From the NCBI GenBank assembly GCA_013791775.1, contig VMTE01000012.1, positions 1-64,000 of the forward strand: 64,000 nucleotides of DNA, written 5' to 3'. This document shows, one piece after another, positions 38,522 through 46,447 of the stretch (position 1 is the stretch's first letter; every line of letters begins with the position of its first letter). The notes beneath the pieces are model-generated. The model ran no database searches and was not told where the DNA came from. It worked only from the letters and a program-made list of their open reading frames with translations. A program made the position numbers and the translations under genes. This stretch comes from Hyphomonas sp. Its GTDB lineage: Bacteria; Pseudomonadota; Alphaproteobacteria; Caulobacterales; Hyphomonadaceae.

Positions 38522-39588
38522 CAGCCCGCGACCTCGAACGGCTCCAGCCCCGCCAGTCGCATCGTGTGCTTCGTTGGCGCCGGGTCACGTGGCTTGACGC
38601 CTTCGACCGCCTTGGCAATCGCCGCAATGTGCTCCGGCGTCGTGCCGCAGCAGCCGCCGAGAATGTTCACGATTCCGTCCTTCGCCCAGGCGCCGACCGA
38701 GTTGGATGTCTGTTCCGGCTGCTCGTCATACTGGCCCATCTCGTTCGGCAGGCCGGCGTTCGGATAGGCGGCGACCAGCGTGTCTGCTACGCGCGACAGC
38801 TCGGCGATGTGCGGGCGCATCAGGTCCGCGCCGAGCGCACAGTTGAAGCCGATGGCGAAGGGCTTGGCATGGCGCACCGAATTCCAGAACGCTTCGACCG
38901 TTTGGCCCGAGAGCGTTCGGCCTGACCGGTCAGTGATCGTGCCGGAAATCCAGATCGGCAGGTGCTCCAACCCTTCCGATTCAAGATCCAGGATCGCCTT
39001 GATCGCCGCCTTGCAGTTCAGCGTGTCGGTGATCGTCTCGATCAGATAGAGATCGACGCCGCCTTCGTTCAGCGCGGCAATCTGCTCGCGGTAGGCTTTG
39101 TAGACGTCATCGAACGTCACCGAGCGGGCACCGGGATCATTCACATCGGACGACATCGACAGCATCTTGTTCAGCGGACCGATCGAACCGGCCAGGAAGC
39201 GCGGCTTGTCTGGCGTCTTCGCCGTCCAGGCATCTGCCGCCGCCCGGCCGAGGCGCGCGCCGGCAAGGTTGATATCGCGCACAGCGGCTGCATCCAGCTT
39301 GTAGTCGTCCTGCGCAATGGTCGTGGCGGAAAACGTGTTCGTCTCCGAAATGTCCGCACCCGCACCATAGTAGGCGTTGTGCAGATCGGTCACGATGTCG
39401 GGACGCGTCAGGCAAAGGATATCGTTGTTGCCCTTCATCTGCCCCACATGACCGGTGAACCGCTCACCGCGGAAATCTTCCTCGGCGAGCCCGCGCCGCT
39501 GGATCATTACGCCCCACGAACCGTCAAGAATGAGAATGCGTTCTTTCGCAGCGGCCTTCATGGCAGCGATACGGTCTTGCCTGTTCAT
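38521..39588 (-). CDS. metH: methionine synthase, homocysteine-binding part (split MetH, first gene)
   Basis: This 355-residue protein is the homocysteine S-methyltransferase domain of MetH. The zinc ligands C250 (GFNCALG), C313 and C314 (GGCCGTTPEH) are intact, as are LDGSWGVMIQ and GADISETNTFS. With the protein encoded at 34892-37531 it makes a complete cobalamin-dependent methionine synthase. It starts 3 bases after the metF stop. The two metH genes are separated by two small genes rather than being adjacent. Confidence 0.95.
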   Translation of the reverse strand: MNRQDRIAAMKAAAKERILILDGSWGVMIQRRGLAEEDFRGERFTGHVGQMKGNNDILCLTRPDIVTDLHNAYYGAGADISETNTFSATTIAQDDYKLDAAAVRDINLAGARLGRAAADAWTAKTPDKPRFLAGSIGPLNKMLSMSSDVNDPGARSVTFDDVYKAYREQIAALNEGGVDLYLIETITDTLNCKAAIKAILDLESEGLEHLPIWISGTITDRSGRTLSGQTVEAFWNSVRHAKPFAIGFNCALGADLMRPHIAELSRVADTLVAAYPNAGLPNEMGQYDEQPEQTSNSVGAWAKDGIVNILGGCCGTTPEHIAAIAKAVEGVKPRDPAPTKHTMRLAGLEPFEVAG

Positions 39589-39591
39589 GGT

Positions 39592-40491
39592 TCACGCCGC
39601 CTTTGCGGATTGGGGTTTCAGGCCGAGAAGCCGGCACGTGGACAATGCCAGGCTCGCCCGGTTCAGGGTATAGAAATGGAAGTCGCGCACCCCGCGCTCA
39701 TGCAGCTTGTGACAGAGTTCCGCTGCCACGGTCGCCGTCACGAGGTCACGCGTCTCGTTGTCTTCCTCGAGGCCTTCGTACAGCCGTTCCAGCCATTGTG
39801 GCACAGACGTCTGCACCATGCCGGCCATCCGCTTCATGCCGCTGAAATTCGGCTGCAGCATGATGCCAGGCACGATGGGCAGCGTCACGCCGCCTTCGCG
39901 GGCCCGGTCCAGGAAATTGAAGTACACGTCCGGCTCGAAGAAGAACTGGGTGATGGCCCGGTCGGCGCCGGCATCCTGCTTGGCCTTCAGGAACGCGATT
40001 TCAGCGTCCCAGCCCCGGCTCTCCGGGTGAAGCTCGGGGTAGCAGGACACCGAGATCTCGAAGGATTTTCCGAGCTCCCTCAGCCCACGGATCAGATCCA
40101 CGGAATCGCGAAAGCCGCCGGGATGAGGTTCGTATTTCGCATCCATGCCTGCCGGCGGATCGCCCCGCAGCGCCACGATATGTGTCACACCCGCTTGCCG
40201 GTAGCCGTCCGCGACCGCCAGAACTTCTTCCCGGGTTGCGCCCACGCAGGTCAGGTGGGCAGCCGGGCGCAAGGACGTTTCGGCGACGATGCGGCGCACG
40301 GTTTCGTGGGTACGCTCCCGCGTTGATCCGCCGGCACCATAAGTCACCGATACAAAACTGGGCGCCATCGGCTCAAGCCGCTGGATAGTTTCCCAAAGGC
40401 GCGTTGCCATCGCCTCGGTCTTCGGCGGGAAAAATTCGAATGAGACGCGCAGGTTGCTGCCGTCATCGGGGGTTGTCAGCTTACGGATCAT
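39592..40491 (-). CDS. metF: 5,10-methylenetetrahydrofolate reductase
   Basis: MetF reduces methylene-tetrahydrofolate to methyl-tetrahydrofolate, the methyl donor for MetH. The 299-residue TIM-barrel flavoprotein has FEFFPPKTEAM (18-28), FVSVTYGAGGSTRERT (47-62), HLTCVG, and HIVALRGDPP. The ATG overlaps the ArsR-methyltransferase stop by 4 bases. It is the second gene of the six-gene methionine-cycle operon. Confidence 0.96.
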   Translation of the reverse strand: MIRKLTTPDDGSNLRVSFEFFPPKTEAMATRLWETIQRLEPMAPSFVSVTYGAGGSTRERTHETVRRIVAETSLRPAAHLTCVGATREEVLAVADGYRQAGVTHIVALRGDPPAGMDAKYEPHPGGFRDSVDLIRGLRELGKSFEISVSCYPELHPESRGWDAEIAFLKAKQDAGADRAITQFFFEPDVYFNFLDRAREGGVTLPIVPGIMLQPNFSGMKRMAGMVQTSVPQWLERLYEGLEEDNETRDLVTATVAAELCHKLHERGVRDFHFYTLNRASLALSTCRLLGLKPQSAKAA

Positions 40492-41462
40492 GCAGCTATT
40501 GCCTTGGAAACAGCCGGCTTCGTCGCCCGCCAGATATTGACAGTCAGGCCCGGCGCACCCGGTTGAGGTGGGTCGAACGAGCGCGGCGCCTCAAGCTTCA
40601 GCCCGGCCTGGCTGGCCCATTCGGACAACGCGTCATGGCGGACGCCGAGGCGCCGGTGGCCATGATCGGCGCGCAGGAATTCCAGGTCATGCGGCGCAAA
40701 ATCGATCACCAGCAATGTGCCGCCCGGCATCAGTACACGCGCCGCTTCCGCAATCGCATCGCCCGGCGTGTCGAGATAATGCAGCACCTGATGCACGATC
40801 ACGAGATCGGCAGAGGAATCCTCGAAAGGTGTGGCGGTGACATCTCCAAAGCGTACGCCGCCATTGCGGACGCCGGCCTGTTCGAGATTGGCCCGCGCCA
40901 CCGTCAGCATCCGGTGGCTGAAATCGATGCCTTCGGCCTCGGTCGCCCGCCCCGAAAACAGCATCAGCATGCGTCCGGTTCCCGTGCCGAAATCCACAAC
41001 CCGGCGATAGGGTCCCGGCCCGGCAAGTTCGAGCAGGGCATCTTCAATAGCCTCATTGGGAAAATGCAGCGCGCGCAGCGAGTCCCAGGTCTCGGCGATG
41101 CTCGAAAAATATGCCTCGGCGGATGCTGCACGAGTAAGAATCACTTCGCGCAGCTTGTCCCGGTCGGTCTGGAACTCCGGTGTATCCTGGCTGATCTGCA
41201 GGAACAGCTGGTCCAGAAACGGCCGGCCGGGCCCGGATCGCACCGCCCGGTAAAACACGAACGCGCCTTCCGGAAGGCGCTCGGCCAGCCCAGCTTCCGA
41301 CAAATTCTTGAGATGGTGTGACAATCGGGGCTGGCTTTGACCCAGCACCTGAACCAGTTCGCCGACCGACAGGTCATTCCCGCGCAGCAGCGCCAACAGC
41401 CGCAACCGCGTCGGTTCGCCTGCCGCCTTCAGTTTTTCCAGGAGATTTTCGAACTGAGTCAT
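40488..41462 (-). CDS. ArsR-type regulator fused to a SAM-dependent methyltransferase domain
   Basis: Residues about 1-75 are an ArsR winged helix (LRLLALLRGNDLSVGELVQVLGQSQPRLSHHLKNLSEAGL). Residues about 145-300 are a class I methyltransferase fold with the SAM loop VDFGTGTGRM (156-165). Such fusions head metF/metH operons in many alphaproteobacteria, and the methyltransferase domain probably senses SAM or S-adenosylhomocysteine rather than methylating a substrate. The SahR regulators of the methionine cycle are the closest described case I know. The gene lies 5 bases after a perfect 10-bp dyad and overlaps metF, so autoregulation of the whole operon is likely. Confidence 0.88.
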   Translation of the reverse strand: MTQFENLLEKLKAAGEPTRLRLLALLRGNDLSVGELVQVLGQSQPRLSHHLKNLSEAGLAERLPEGAFVFYRAVRSGPGRPFLDQLFLQISQDTPEFQTDRDKLREVILTRAASAEAYFSSIAETWDSLRALHFPNEAIEDALLELAGPGPYRRVVDFGTGTGRMLMLFSGRATEAEGIDFSHRMLTVARANLEQAGVRNGGVRFGDVTATPFEDSSADLVIVHQVLHYLDTPGDAIAEAARVLMPGGTLLVIDFAPHDLEFLRADHGHRRLGVRHDALSEWASQAGLKLEAPRSFDPPQPGAPGLTVNIWRATKPAVSKAIAA

Positions 41463-41467
41463 CGCAA

Positions 41468-41493
41468 ATCATATAAACATTCATTTATATGAT
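41468..41493 (-). promoter_or_regulatory. perfect inverted-repeat operator of the methionine operon
   Basis: ATCATATAAA and TTTATATGAT form a perfect 10-bp dyad with a 6-base spacer, ending 5 bases before the ATG of the ArsR-methyltransferase gene. On the minus strand it contains TATATGAT, a plausible -10 element placed so that transcription could start at or next to the ATG, and TTGCCA lies upstream as a weak -35. No Shine-Dalgarno fits in between, so the mRNA may be leaderless. Confidence 0.7.
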
Positions 41494-41643
41494 CTGGCAA
41501 CCCGCTTCTGACTGCTGCAATGAACTCACACTCTCAATAATGTGTTCAATAATGTGTTGCGAAAGTCGTGATGAAATTTGGCTGCCGGTTGAACCTTTTG
41601 AACCTCACTCCATCTACCCGCTGAACATTCAGGACTTCCCCCC

Positions 41644-42399
41644 ATGAAAACTGCAATCGGCGCCGCACTCGCCTCGCTCGTATTGTCTGCCTGTGCAACG
41701 GCCCCCACCCCGGAAGCGGGCGAAATGGCTGATCCCTACGAAGCCTTCAACCGGAAGATGTTTGCCTTCAACAATAACGTGGACAAATACGCCATCAGCC
41801 CCGCGGCGACGGCATACAAGACGGTAACCCCCGAATTCGCCCGCGACCGGGTGACGGATTTCCTTCGCAACCTCAACGCCCCCGTCATTCTGGCGAACGA
41901 CATTCTTCAGGCTGAGCCCGCCCGGGCCGGCACGACGTTTGCGCGCTTCGGTATCAACTCGACGGTCGGGATCCTGGGCCTGTGGGACGCAGCAGACCAT
42001 TTTGGCCTGGAAAGACATACCGAGGACTTTGGCCAGACGCTGGCGACCTGGGGCATCGACAGCGGCCCCTTCCTGGTGCTGCCCATTCTTGGCCCCGGCT
42101 CGCCGCGCGACTTCGTCGGCGACGGCGTGGATATGGCCTTCAACCCGCTCAACTATGCCCAGATCAACAATGACGAGGACACCAACACCGCCGTTCGCGC
42201 GGGCCTTGGCATCGTCGGCGTCTTGAACACGCGGGTCCGGCTTGATGACGAAATAGACACTTTGAATTCCCAGCCCGAACCCTACATCGCGCTTCGGCGC
42301 CTTTATTCATCCCAGCGTCAGACTGCGATTGATAATGGCAAGCTCGATGAAGCAACCGAATACGAAGACCTCCCAGATTTTGACGAATTTGAGGAGTAA
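41644..42399 (+). CDS. mlaA: MlaA (VacJ) outer-membrane phospholipid-retrieval lipoprotein
   Basis: MlaA removes mislocalised phospholipids from the outer leaflet of the outer membrane. The signal peptide ends in the lipobox LSAC (C17). Typical segments are DPYEAFNRKMFAFNN (about 30-44), RDRVTDFLRNLNAPVILANDILQ, TVGILGLWDAADHFGL and EDFGQTLATWGIDSGPFLVLPILGPGSPRDFVGDG. The protein is 251 residues with an acidic C-terminal tail. mlaC follows 31 bases downstream. The mlaFEDB genes are not in this window, as is usual in alphaproteobacteria. Confidence 0.94.
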   Translation: MKTAIGAALASLVLSACATAPTPEAGEMADPYEAFNRKMFAFNNNVDKYAISPAATAYKTVTPEFARDRVTDFLRNLNAPVILANDILQAEPARAGTTFARFGINSTVGILGLWDAADHFGLERHTEDFGQTLATWGIDSGPFLVLPILGPGSPRDFVGDGVDMAFNPLNYAQINNDEDTNTAVRAGLGIVGVLNTRVRLDDEIDTLNSQPEPYIALRRLYSSQRQTAIDNGKLDEATEYEDLPDFDEFEE

Positions 42400-42430
42400 T
42401 CGACCGGTGCCCCGAAAGAGGAGTATTCCT

Positions 42431-43057
42431 GTGAAACATCTCATCCGGCCGCCCTTGGCAGCTGTGGCCCTTCTGGCTGCAGGCCTGCCTGCGTTCGCGG
42501 ATGCCCGTACCGAAGCCTATATCCAGAAGAATGCCAGCGACGTGCTGCAATCCCTGAACAATCCGAAACTTTCAGCCGCTGAACGCACTTCGACCTTCAG
42601 TGGCTACATGGACAAGTTCACCAACCTCGATGCGGTTTCGAACTTCGTGATCGGCAAGTACAGCCGCCGCTTCACCGAGGCAGAACAGGCCAAGTATCGC
42701 AAGGCGTTCCGCAACTATGCGCTGACCGTGTACGAGTACCAGCTCGACGCTTATCGCGGCGAAGCCGTGGTCGTGAAGAACTCGGTCGACCGGTCGGAAA
42801 CCGACTCGATCGTGAACACGGTCATCAAGCGGCAGGATGGCAAGGACATGGATGTCCGCTGGCGGGTGCAGGGCAAGGAAGGCAGCTACCAGGTTGTCGA
42901 TGTGGCCCTGAACCTTGACGGCAACCTGATCTGGCTGGCCATCGAACAGCGCGCGCAGTTCATCGCCCTCCTCGACCGCTCCAACGGATCTGCAGATGCG
43001 TTGATCAAGAAGATCGACTCAATGACCGCGGAACTGAAAGCCAAGACCCGCAGCTAG
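42431..43057 (+). CDS. mlaC: MlaC periplasmic phospholipid-binding protein
   Basis: MlaC (ABC transporter auxiliary, Ttg2D family) ferries phospholipids between MlaA and the inner-membrane MlaFEDB complex. The 208-residue protein starts with a GTG at 42431 preceded by AAGAGGAG, giving a signal peptide ending AGLPAFA. Conserved parts include NFVIGKYSRRFTEAEQAKYRKAFRNYALTVYEYQLDAY and the strand-rich VRWRVQGKEGSYQVVDVALN. It is co-transcribed with mlaA and followed by a terminator. Confidence 0.93.
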   Translation: MKHLIRPPLAAVALLAAGLPAFADARTEAYIQKNASDVLQSLNNPKLSAAERTSTFSGYMDKFTNLDAVSNFVIGKYSRRFTEAEQAKYRKAFRNYALTVYEYQLDAYRGEAVVVKNSVDRSETDSIVNTVIKRQDGKDMDVRWRVQGKEGSYQVVDVALNLDGNLIWLAIEQRAQFIALLDRSNGSADALIKKIDSMTAELKAKTRS

Positions 43058-43081
43058 GCTTAGCGCGACATCCAGGATGCG

Positions 43082-43122
43082 AATGGCCCGCCCCGAGTGT
43101 TTCGGAGCGGGCCATTTCTTTT
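43082..43122 (+). terminator. terminator of mlaA-mlaC
   Basis: AATGGCCCGC and GCGGGCCATT pair perfectly (10 bp) around a 15-base loop and are followed by TTCTTTTGG. The stem lies 25 bases past the mlaC stop, between convergent genes. Confidence 0.85.
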
Positions 43123-43134
43123 GGAGCCTTGGTT

Positions 43135-44487
43135 CTAGGCGTGCGGGGCGTGGGGGTGCCAGCCGAGCATCAGTATCATCACCAGGAACGCAACAACGTA
43201 GGCGACAATCACGAACCAGCCTTGCGTAACCCACTTCCAGACCGATTTGCCGTCCGGAAAAATGTTCGTGATGGCGACACCGGCTGACGAGCCGAACCAC
43301 ATCATCGAACCACCAAAGCCGACCGCGAAGGCGAGAACGCCCCAGTCATATCCACCTTGTGCCAGAGCGAGCGCCGTCAACGGGATATTGTCGAACACGG
43401 CCGAGACAAACCCCAGCCCCATCGTCGTATGCCAGCTCGCCGGCGGCAGGCTTTCGACCGGCATCAGCGACGCGGACATGACGAGGCAGAGCAGGAACAA
43501 GGTGCCTTTCAACGAGGTTGACACGATTGCCCAGTCCGGTTTGCGCAGCGGCGCCGTGAGAAGGATCGCCGCCCAGACGCCGATCCCGATCACGGGCAGA
43601 AGATCGAGCATCTGCGGAAAATAGAGGTTTGCGGCAACGTTGGATCCGATCGCCGTCGCAAGGATTGCCACGACGACCCCGACGCGGCCCCAATCGACGG
43701 AGATGCCGGCCGTGGCCGCTTTCTGGATCGGATGGAATTTCTGCTGGGCGAGTGACGCCGGCACCGAAATGATCGCAAGCGCCACGAAGGAGGCCACATA
43801 GGCGTGCAGCACATTCAGCGGACTGACGCCGTCGATCCAGATCATCGTGGTGGTCGTGTCTCCGACGACCGAGCCTGCGCCGCCTGCGTTGGACGCAGCA
43901 ACAAGGGCGGCGATGTAACCGATACTGACCTTGCCGTGATAAACGTGCTTGGCCACGATGCCGCCAATCATGGCGGCCGCGATATTGTCGAGAAAGCTCG
44001 ACAGAACGAACACCAGCGCCAGAAGGACCACGCCGCCCAGCCAGTTGTCAGGCAGGATGGCCGGGATTTTCTCGGGGACGTTCGAAGTTTCGAAATGCCG
44101 TGACAAGACGGCGAAACCCAGCAGCAGCAGGAACAGGTTCGCGATCACGACCCACTCGTGCGACACATGCGCGGACAGGCCGGCGATACCTGCCCCGTGC
44201 TTGAAACCGACAACCAGGAATTTCCAGGCAAGAATGGCCGTCAGGCCCGTAACCGCCACCGTGAAAACCCGGTGGTGGAAGATCGCGACGCCCAGAAGCG
44301 TCAGCGCAAAAAGGATGAAATCGACTGGAACCGGACCGATTGCAACGGGCACCAGTCCCGCCAGCGGACCAGCCGCTCCTTCGGCAAAGGCCGGAAGCGC
44401 CAAAGCCGACGCTCCAAAGGCCAGGAACGCCGCGCGCAATGCCATACTGCCCGCGCGCGACTGCGCCGGCGCCGTATTCGAACTCAT
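43135..44487 (-). CDS. ion-transporter superfamily permease (NhaD/citrate-transporter-like)
   Basis: A 450-residue polytopic membrane protein with about eleven hydrophobic segments after a cleavable or anchor signal ending PAFAEGA. Two inverted repeats each carry a re-entrant motif: SSFLDNIAAAMIGG followed by AASNAGGAGSVVGDTTTTMIW, and SAVFDNIPLTALAL followed by GFGGSMMWFGSSAGVAI. These resemble NhaD sodium/proton antiporters and CitM-type carriers. The transported ion is not determined by sequence. The C-terminus is histidine-rich (WHPHAPHA). The ATG at 44485-44487 has GGAGG eight bases upstream. An upstream TTG lacks one. A dyad-containing leader precedes it. Confidence 0.82.
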   Translation of the reverse strand: MSSNTAPAQSRAGSMALRAAFLAFGASALALPAFAEGAAGPLAGLVPVAIGPVPVDFILFALTLLGVAIFHHRVFTVAVTGLTAILAWKFLVVGFKHGAGIAGLSAHVSHEWVVIANLFLLLLGFAVLSRHFETSNVPEKIPAILPDNWLGGVVLLALVFVLSSFLDNIAAAMIGGIVAKHVYHGKVSIGYIAALVAASNAGGAGSVVGDTTTTMIWIDGVSPLNVLHAYVASFVALAIISVPASLAQQKFHPIQKAATAGISVDWGRVGVVVAILATAIGSNVAANLYFPQMLDLLPVIGIGVWAAILLTAPLRKPDWAIVSTSLKGTLFLLCLVMSASLMPVESLPPASWHTTMGLGFVSAVFDNIPLTALALAQGGYDWGVLAFAVGFGGSMMWFGSSAGVAITNIFPDGKSVWKWVTQGWFVIVAYVVAFLVMILMLGWHPHAPHA

Positions 44488-44688
44488 GATATGCCCCTCC
44501 AAGGACGAAACCGCGCGGATCTATGACTCCGCGCCTATTCCGTTGCAATCGGGCAAAAGCTGCTAGAATCACCGGCGGGCGCGGGCTCGGGAAAGGCATC
44601 CGAGTCAGATATCTTTCCCGTGCGACCGTTCAGTCGTTGCCGGTTTCCGTACCCTCTTTACCGAGTTCCCCTCAGAGCGGGGCGGCGC
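44488..44688 (-). other. 201-base intergenic region with nested dyads upstream of the permease gene
   Basis: Between the amidase stop and the permease start the minus strand can form CGGGAAAG/CTTTCCCG (44588-44595 with 44613-44620, 8 perfect pairs, 17-base loop) and CGAC/GTCG (44623-44626 with 44633-44636). A CCCC/GGGG hairpin sits directly after the amidase stop, near 44670-44685. No U-tract follows any of them. I could not match it to a known riboswitch class. Confidence 0.45.
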
Positions 44689-46287
44689 CTATTTGATCAT
44701 GGCGGCGGCAATCTCCGGACGATCTTCGGCATTGGTGAGGAAGTGCGGTGAGACACGCAACTGGCTCGCCTGTTCATAAGCGTAGCCGAAGCCGAGGATG
44801 GTGGCGTCGGTGTTCTTGCCGCCCATGAACGAGACGCCCAATGGAATCCCGTGAACGTCTCCCATCGGAACGGTCAGGTGGGGATAACCGGCGACGGCGG
44901 CGACCCAGCCAGCTCCGGCCCATTCCGGCCAGACGTCGCCGTTCACCGGATCAACACGCGGCGCGACAGGCCCCGACGGCGCAACCAGCACCGAGACGTC
45001 GTAGTCGGCCAGCAATTTGTCGATACCGTTCTCACGCGCAGCAGACTGAACAAGCGCGAGGGCTTCGAGATAGGCCTCGTCCGTAAGCGGACCGAGCGCA
45101 TCGGACTCGGTGAAGATGTCCTGCCCGAACAAGGCGAGCTCGGCGCCGGCATGGGCTTCGTTGAAGGCGATGATGCCGGATAGCGTGCGTGCGGTGACCG
45201 CAGGCGCTGCATTCGCCAGATAGGCATTGAGGCTTGCCTTGAACTCATACTCCAGAACCAGAAGCGACGCCGGGCCGAAGGTCGCGGGTCTGTCAAACGC
45301 CGCAATGTCAACCAGCTCTGCGCCTTGCGCGGTCATCACGTCAAGGGTTGCGTTGAACCGTTCGATCACGTCCGGGTTCGATCCCTGCGCGCTGCGCAGC
45401 ACGCCGACGCGCACACCCTTGAGGGCATCCGGCGTGAGCTTGGCGACATAGTCGGTCTCACCGGCGTCCATGGCATTCATCATCATGGCTGCGCCGCGCA
45501 CGGTTTTCGTCATCGGGCCCGCAGTGTCCTGGCTCGGCGAAATGGGAACAATTCCCTCTTGCGGAATGAGGCCCACCGTCGGCTTGAACCCGACGAGACC
45601 ATTGACGTTCGACGGGCAGATGATCGAGCCGTTGGTTTCGGTGCCGACGCCGCCCGCAGCCAGCGAAGCGGCAACGGCTGCGCCGGTGCCGGAGCTGGAG
45701 CCGCAGGGGTTGCGGTCCAGCATGTGGGGATTGCGCACCTGTCCGCCTACGGATGACCAGCCGCTCATCGAGGCGTTCGACCGGAAATTGGCCCACTGGC
45801 TGAGATTGGTCTTGCCGAGGATGACAGCGCCTTCTGCGCGCAGGCCTGCGACCAGCGGGCTGTCGCGGCCGGTGATATTGTCGATGAGGGCAAGCGAGCC
45901 GGCCGTGGTGGGCATCGGGTCAAGCGTTTCAATATTGTCCTTGAACAGTATCGGGATGCCGTCGAGCGCGCCCGATACCTGCCCGGCGGCGCGGCGGGCG
46001 TCGCTGGCTTTCGCCTGTTCCAAGGCATCCGGGTTGACCACGAGGATCGCTTGCAGACGCGGCCCGCCCTCGTCGACCTGGGCAATGCGGTCGAGGTAGG
46101 CCTGCGTGAGTTGAAGGGATGTTACGTCGCCGCTCGCGAGGGCGGCGGCGAGTTCGGGGAGCGTTTTTGCGGTCCAGCCCGTAGCTTCGTAGCTGGCAAC
46201 GGGCGCGGGTGCGGACGGCGCATCGGCGGGCGTCGCACAGGCTGCGAGGGCGAGCGCGCTGAGCGCGGCGGTGAGTTTGTGGTGCAT
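44689..46287 (-). CDS. amidase-signature family lipoprotein
   Basis: A 532-residue amidase-signature enzyme (Ser-cisSer-Lys triad). The lysine is in ILFKDNIET, the cis-serine and nucleophile region is NPCGSSSGTGAAVAA with GTETNGSIICP. The first 17 residues form a lipoprotein signal with lipobox LAAC (C17), so the enzyme is exported and lipid-anchored, which is less usual for this mostly cytosolic family. The substrate amide is unknown. The frame is open upstream, but the ATG at 46285-46287 gives the signal peptide. Confidence 0.88.
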   Translation of the reverse strand: MHHKLTAALSALALAACATPADAPSAPAPVASYEATGWTAKTLPELAAALASGDVTSLQLTQAYLDRIAQVDEGGPRLQAILVVNPDALEQAKASDARRAAGQVSGALDGIPILFKDNIETLDPMPTTAGSLALIDNITGRDSPLVAGLRAEGAVILGKTNLSQWANFRSNASMSGWSSVGGQVRNPHMLDRNPCGSSSGTGAAVAASLAAGGVGTETNGSIICPSNVNGLVGFKPTVGLIPQEGIVPISPSQDTAGPMTKTVRGAAMMMNAMDAGETDYVAKLTPDALKGVRVGVLRSAQGSNPDVIERFNATLDVMTAQGAELVDIAAFDRPATFGPASLLVLEYEFKASLNAYLANAAPAVTARTLSGIIAFNEAHAGAELALFGQDIFTESDALGPLTDEAYLEALALVQSAARENGIDKLLADYDVSVLVAPSGPVAPRVDPVNGDVWPEWAGAGWVAAVAGYPHLTVPMGDVHGIPLGVSFMGGKNTDATILGFGYAYEQASQLRVSPHFLTNAEDRPEIAAAMIK

Positions 46288-46447
46288 GGCGCGGGTCCCC
46301 GTTGGGTGAAGGGGAGACGATAGTCGGTGGCGCGGGCCCCGCAAGGGGTTGCGGCGAAGTTCAAGTTTGCCGCGCTGGCAAGCGTGGCCCCTCAATTGCG
46401 CTCTCGCGCATCGAGGGTGACGCTGTATCAGATCGTTGCGCTCGCCG

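Noticed and set aside
44488-44688. Cobalamin or Na riboswitch
   Set aside because: The conserved cores I know for these classes are not present. It is kept only as an unassigned structured leader.
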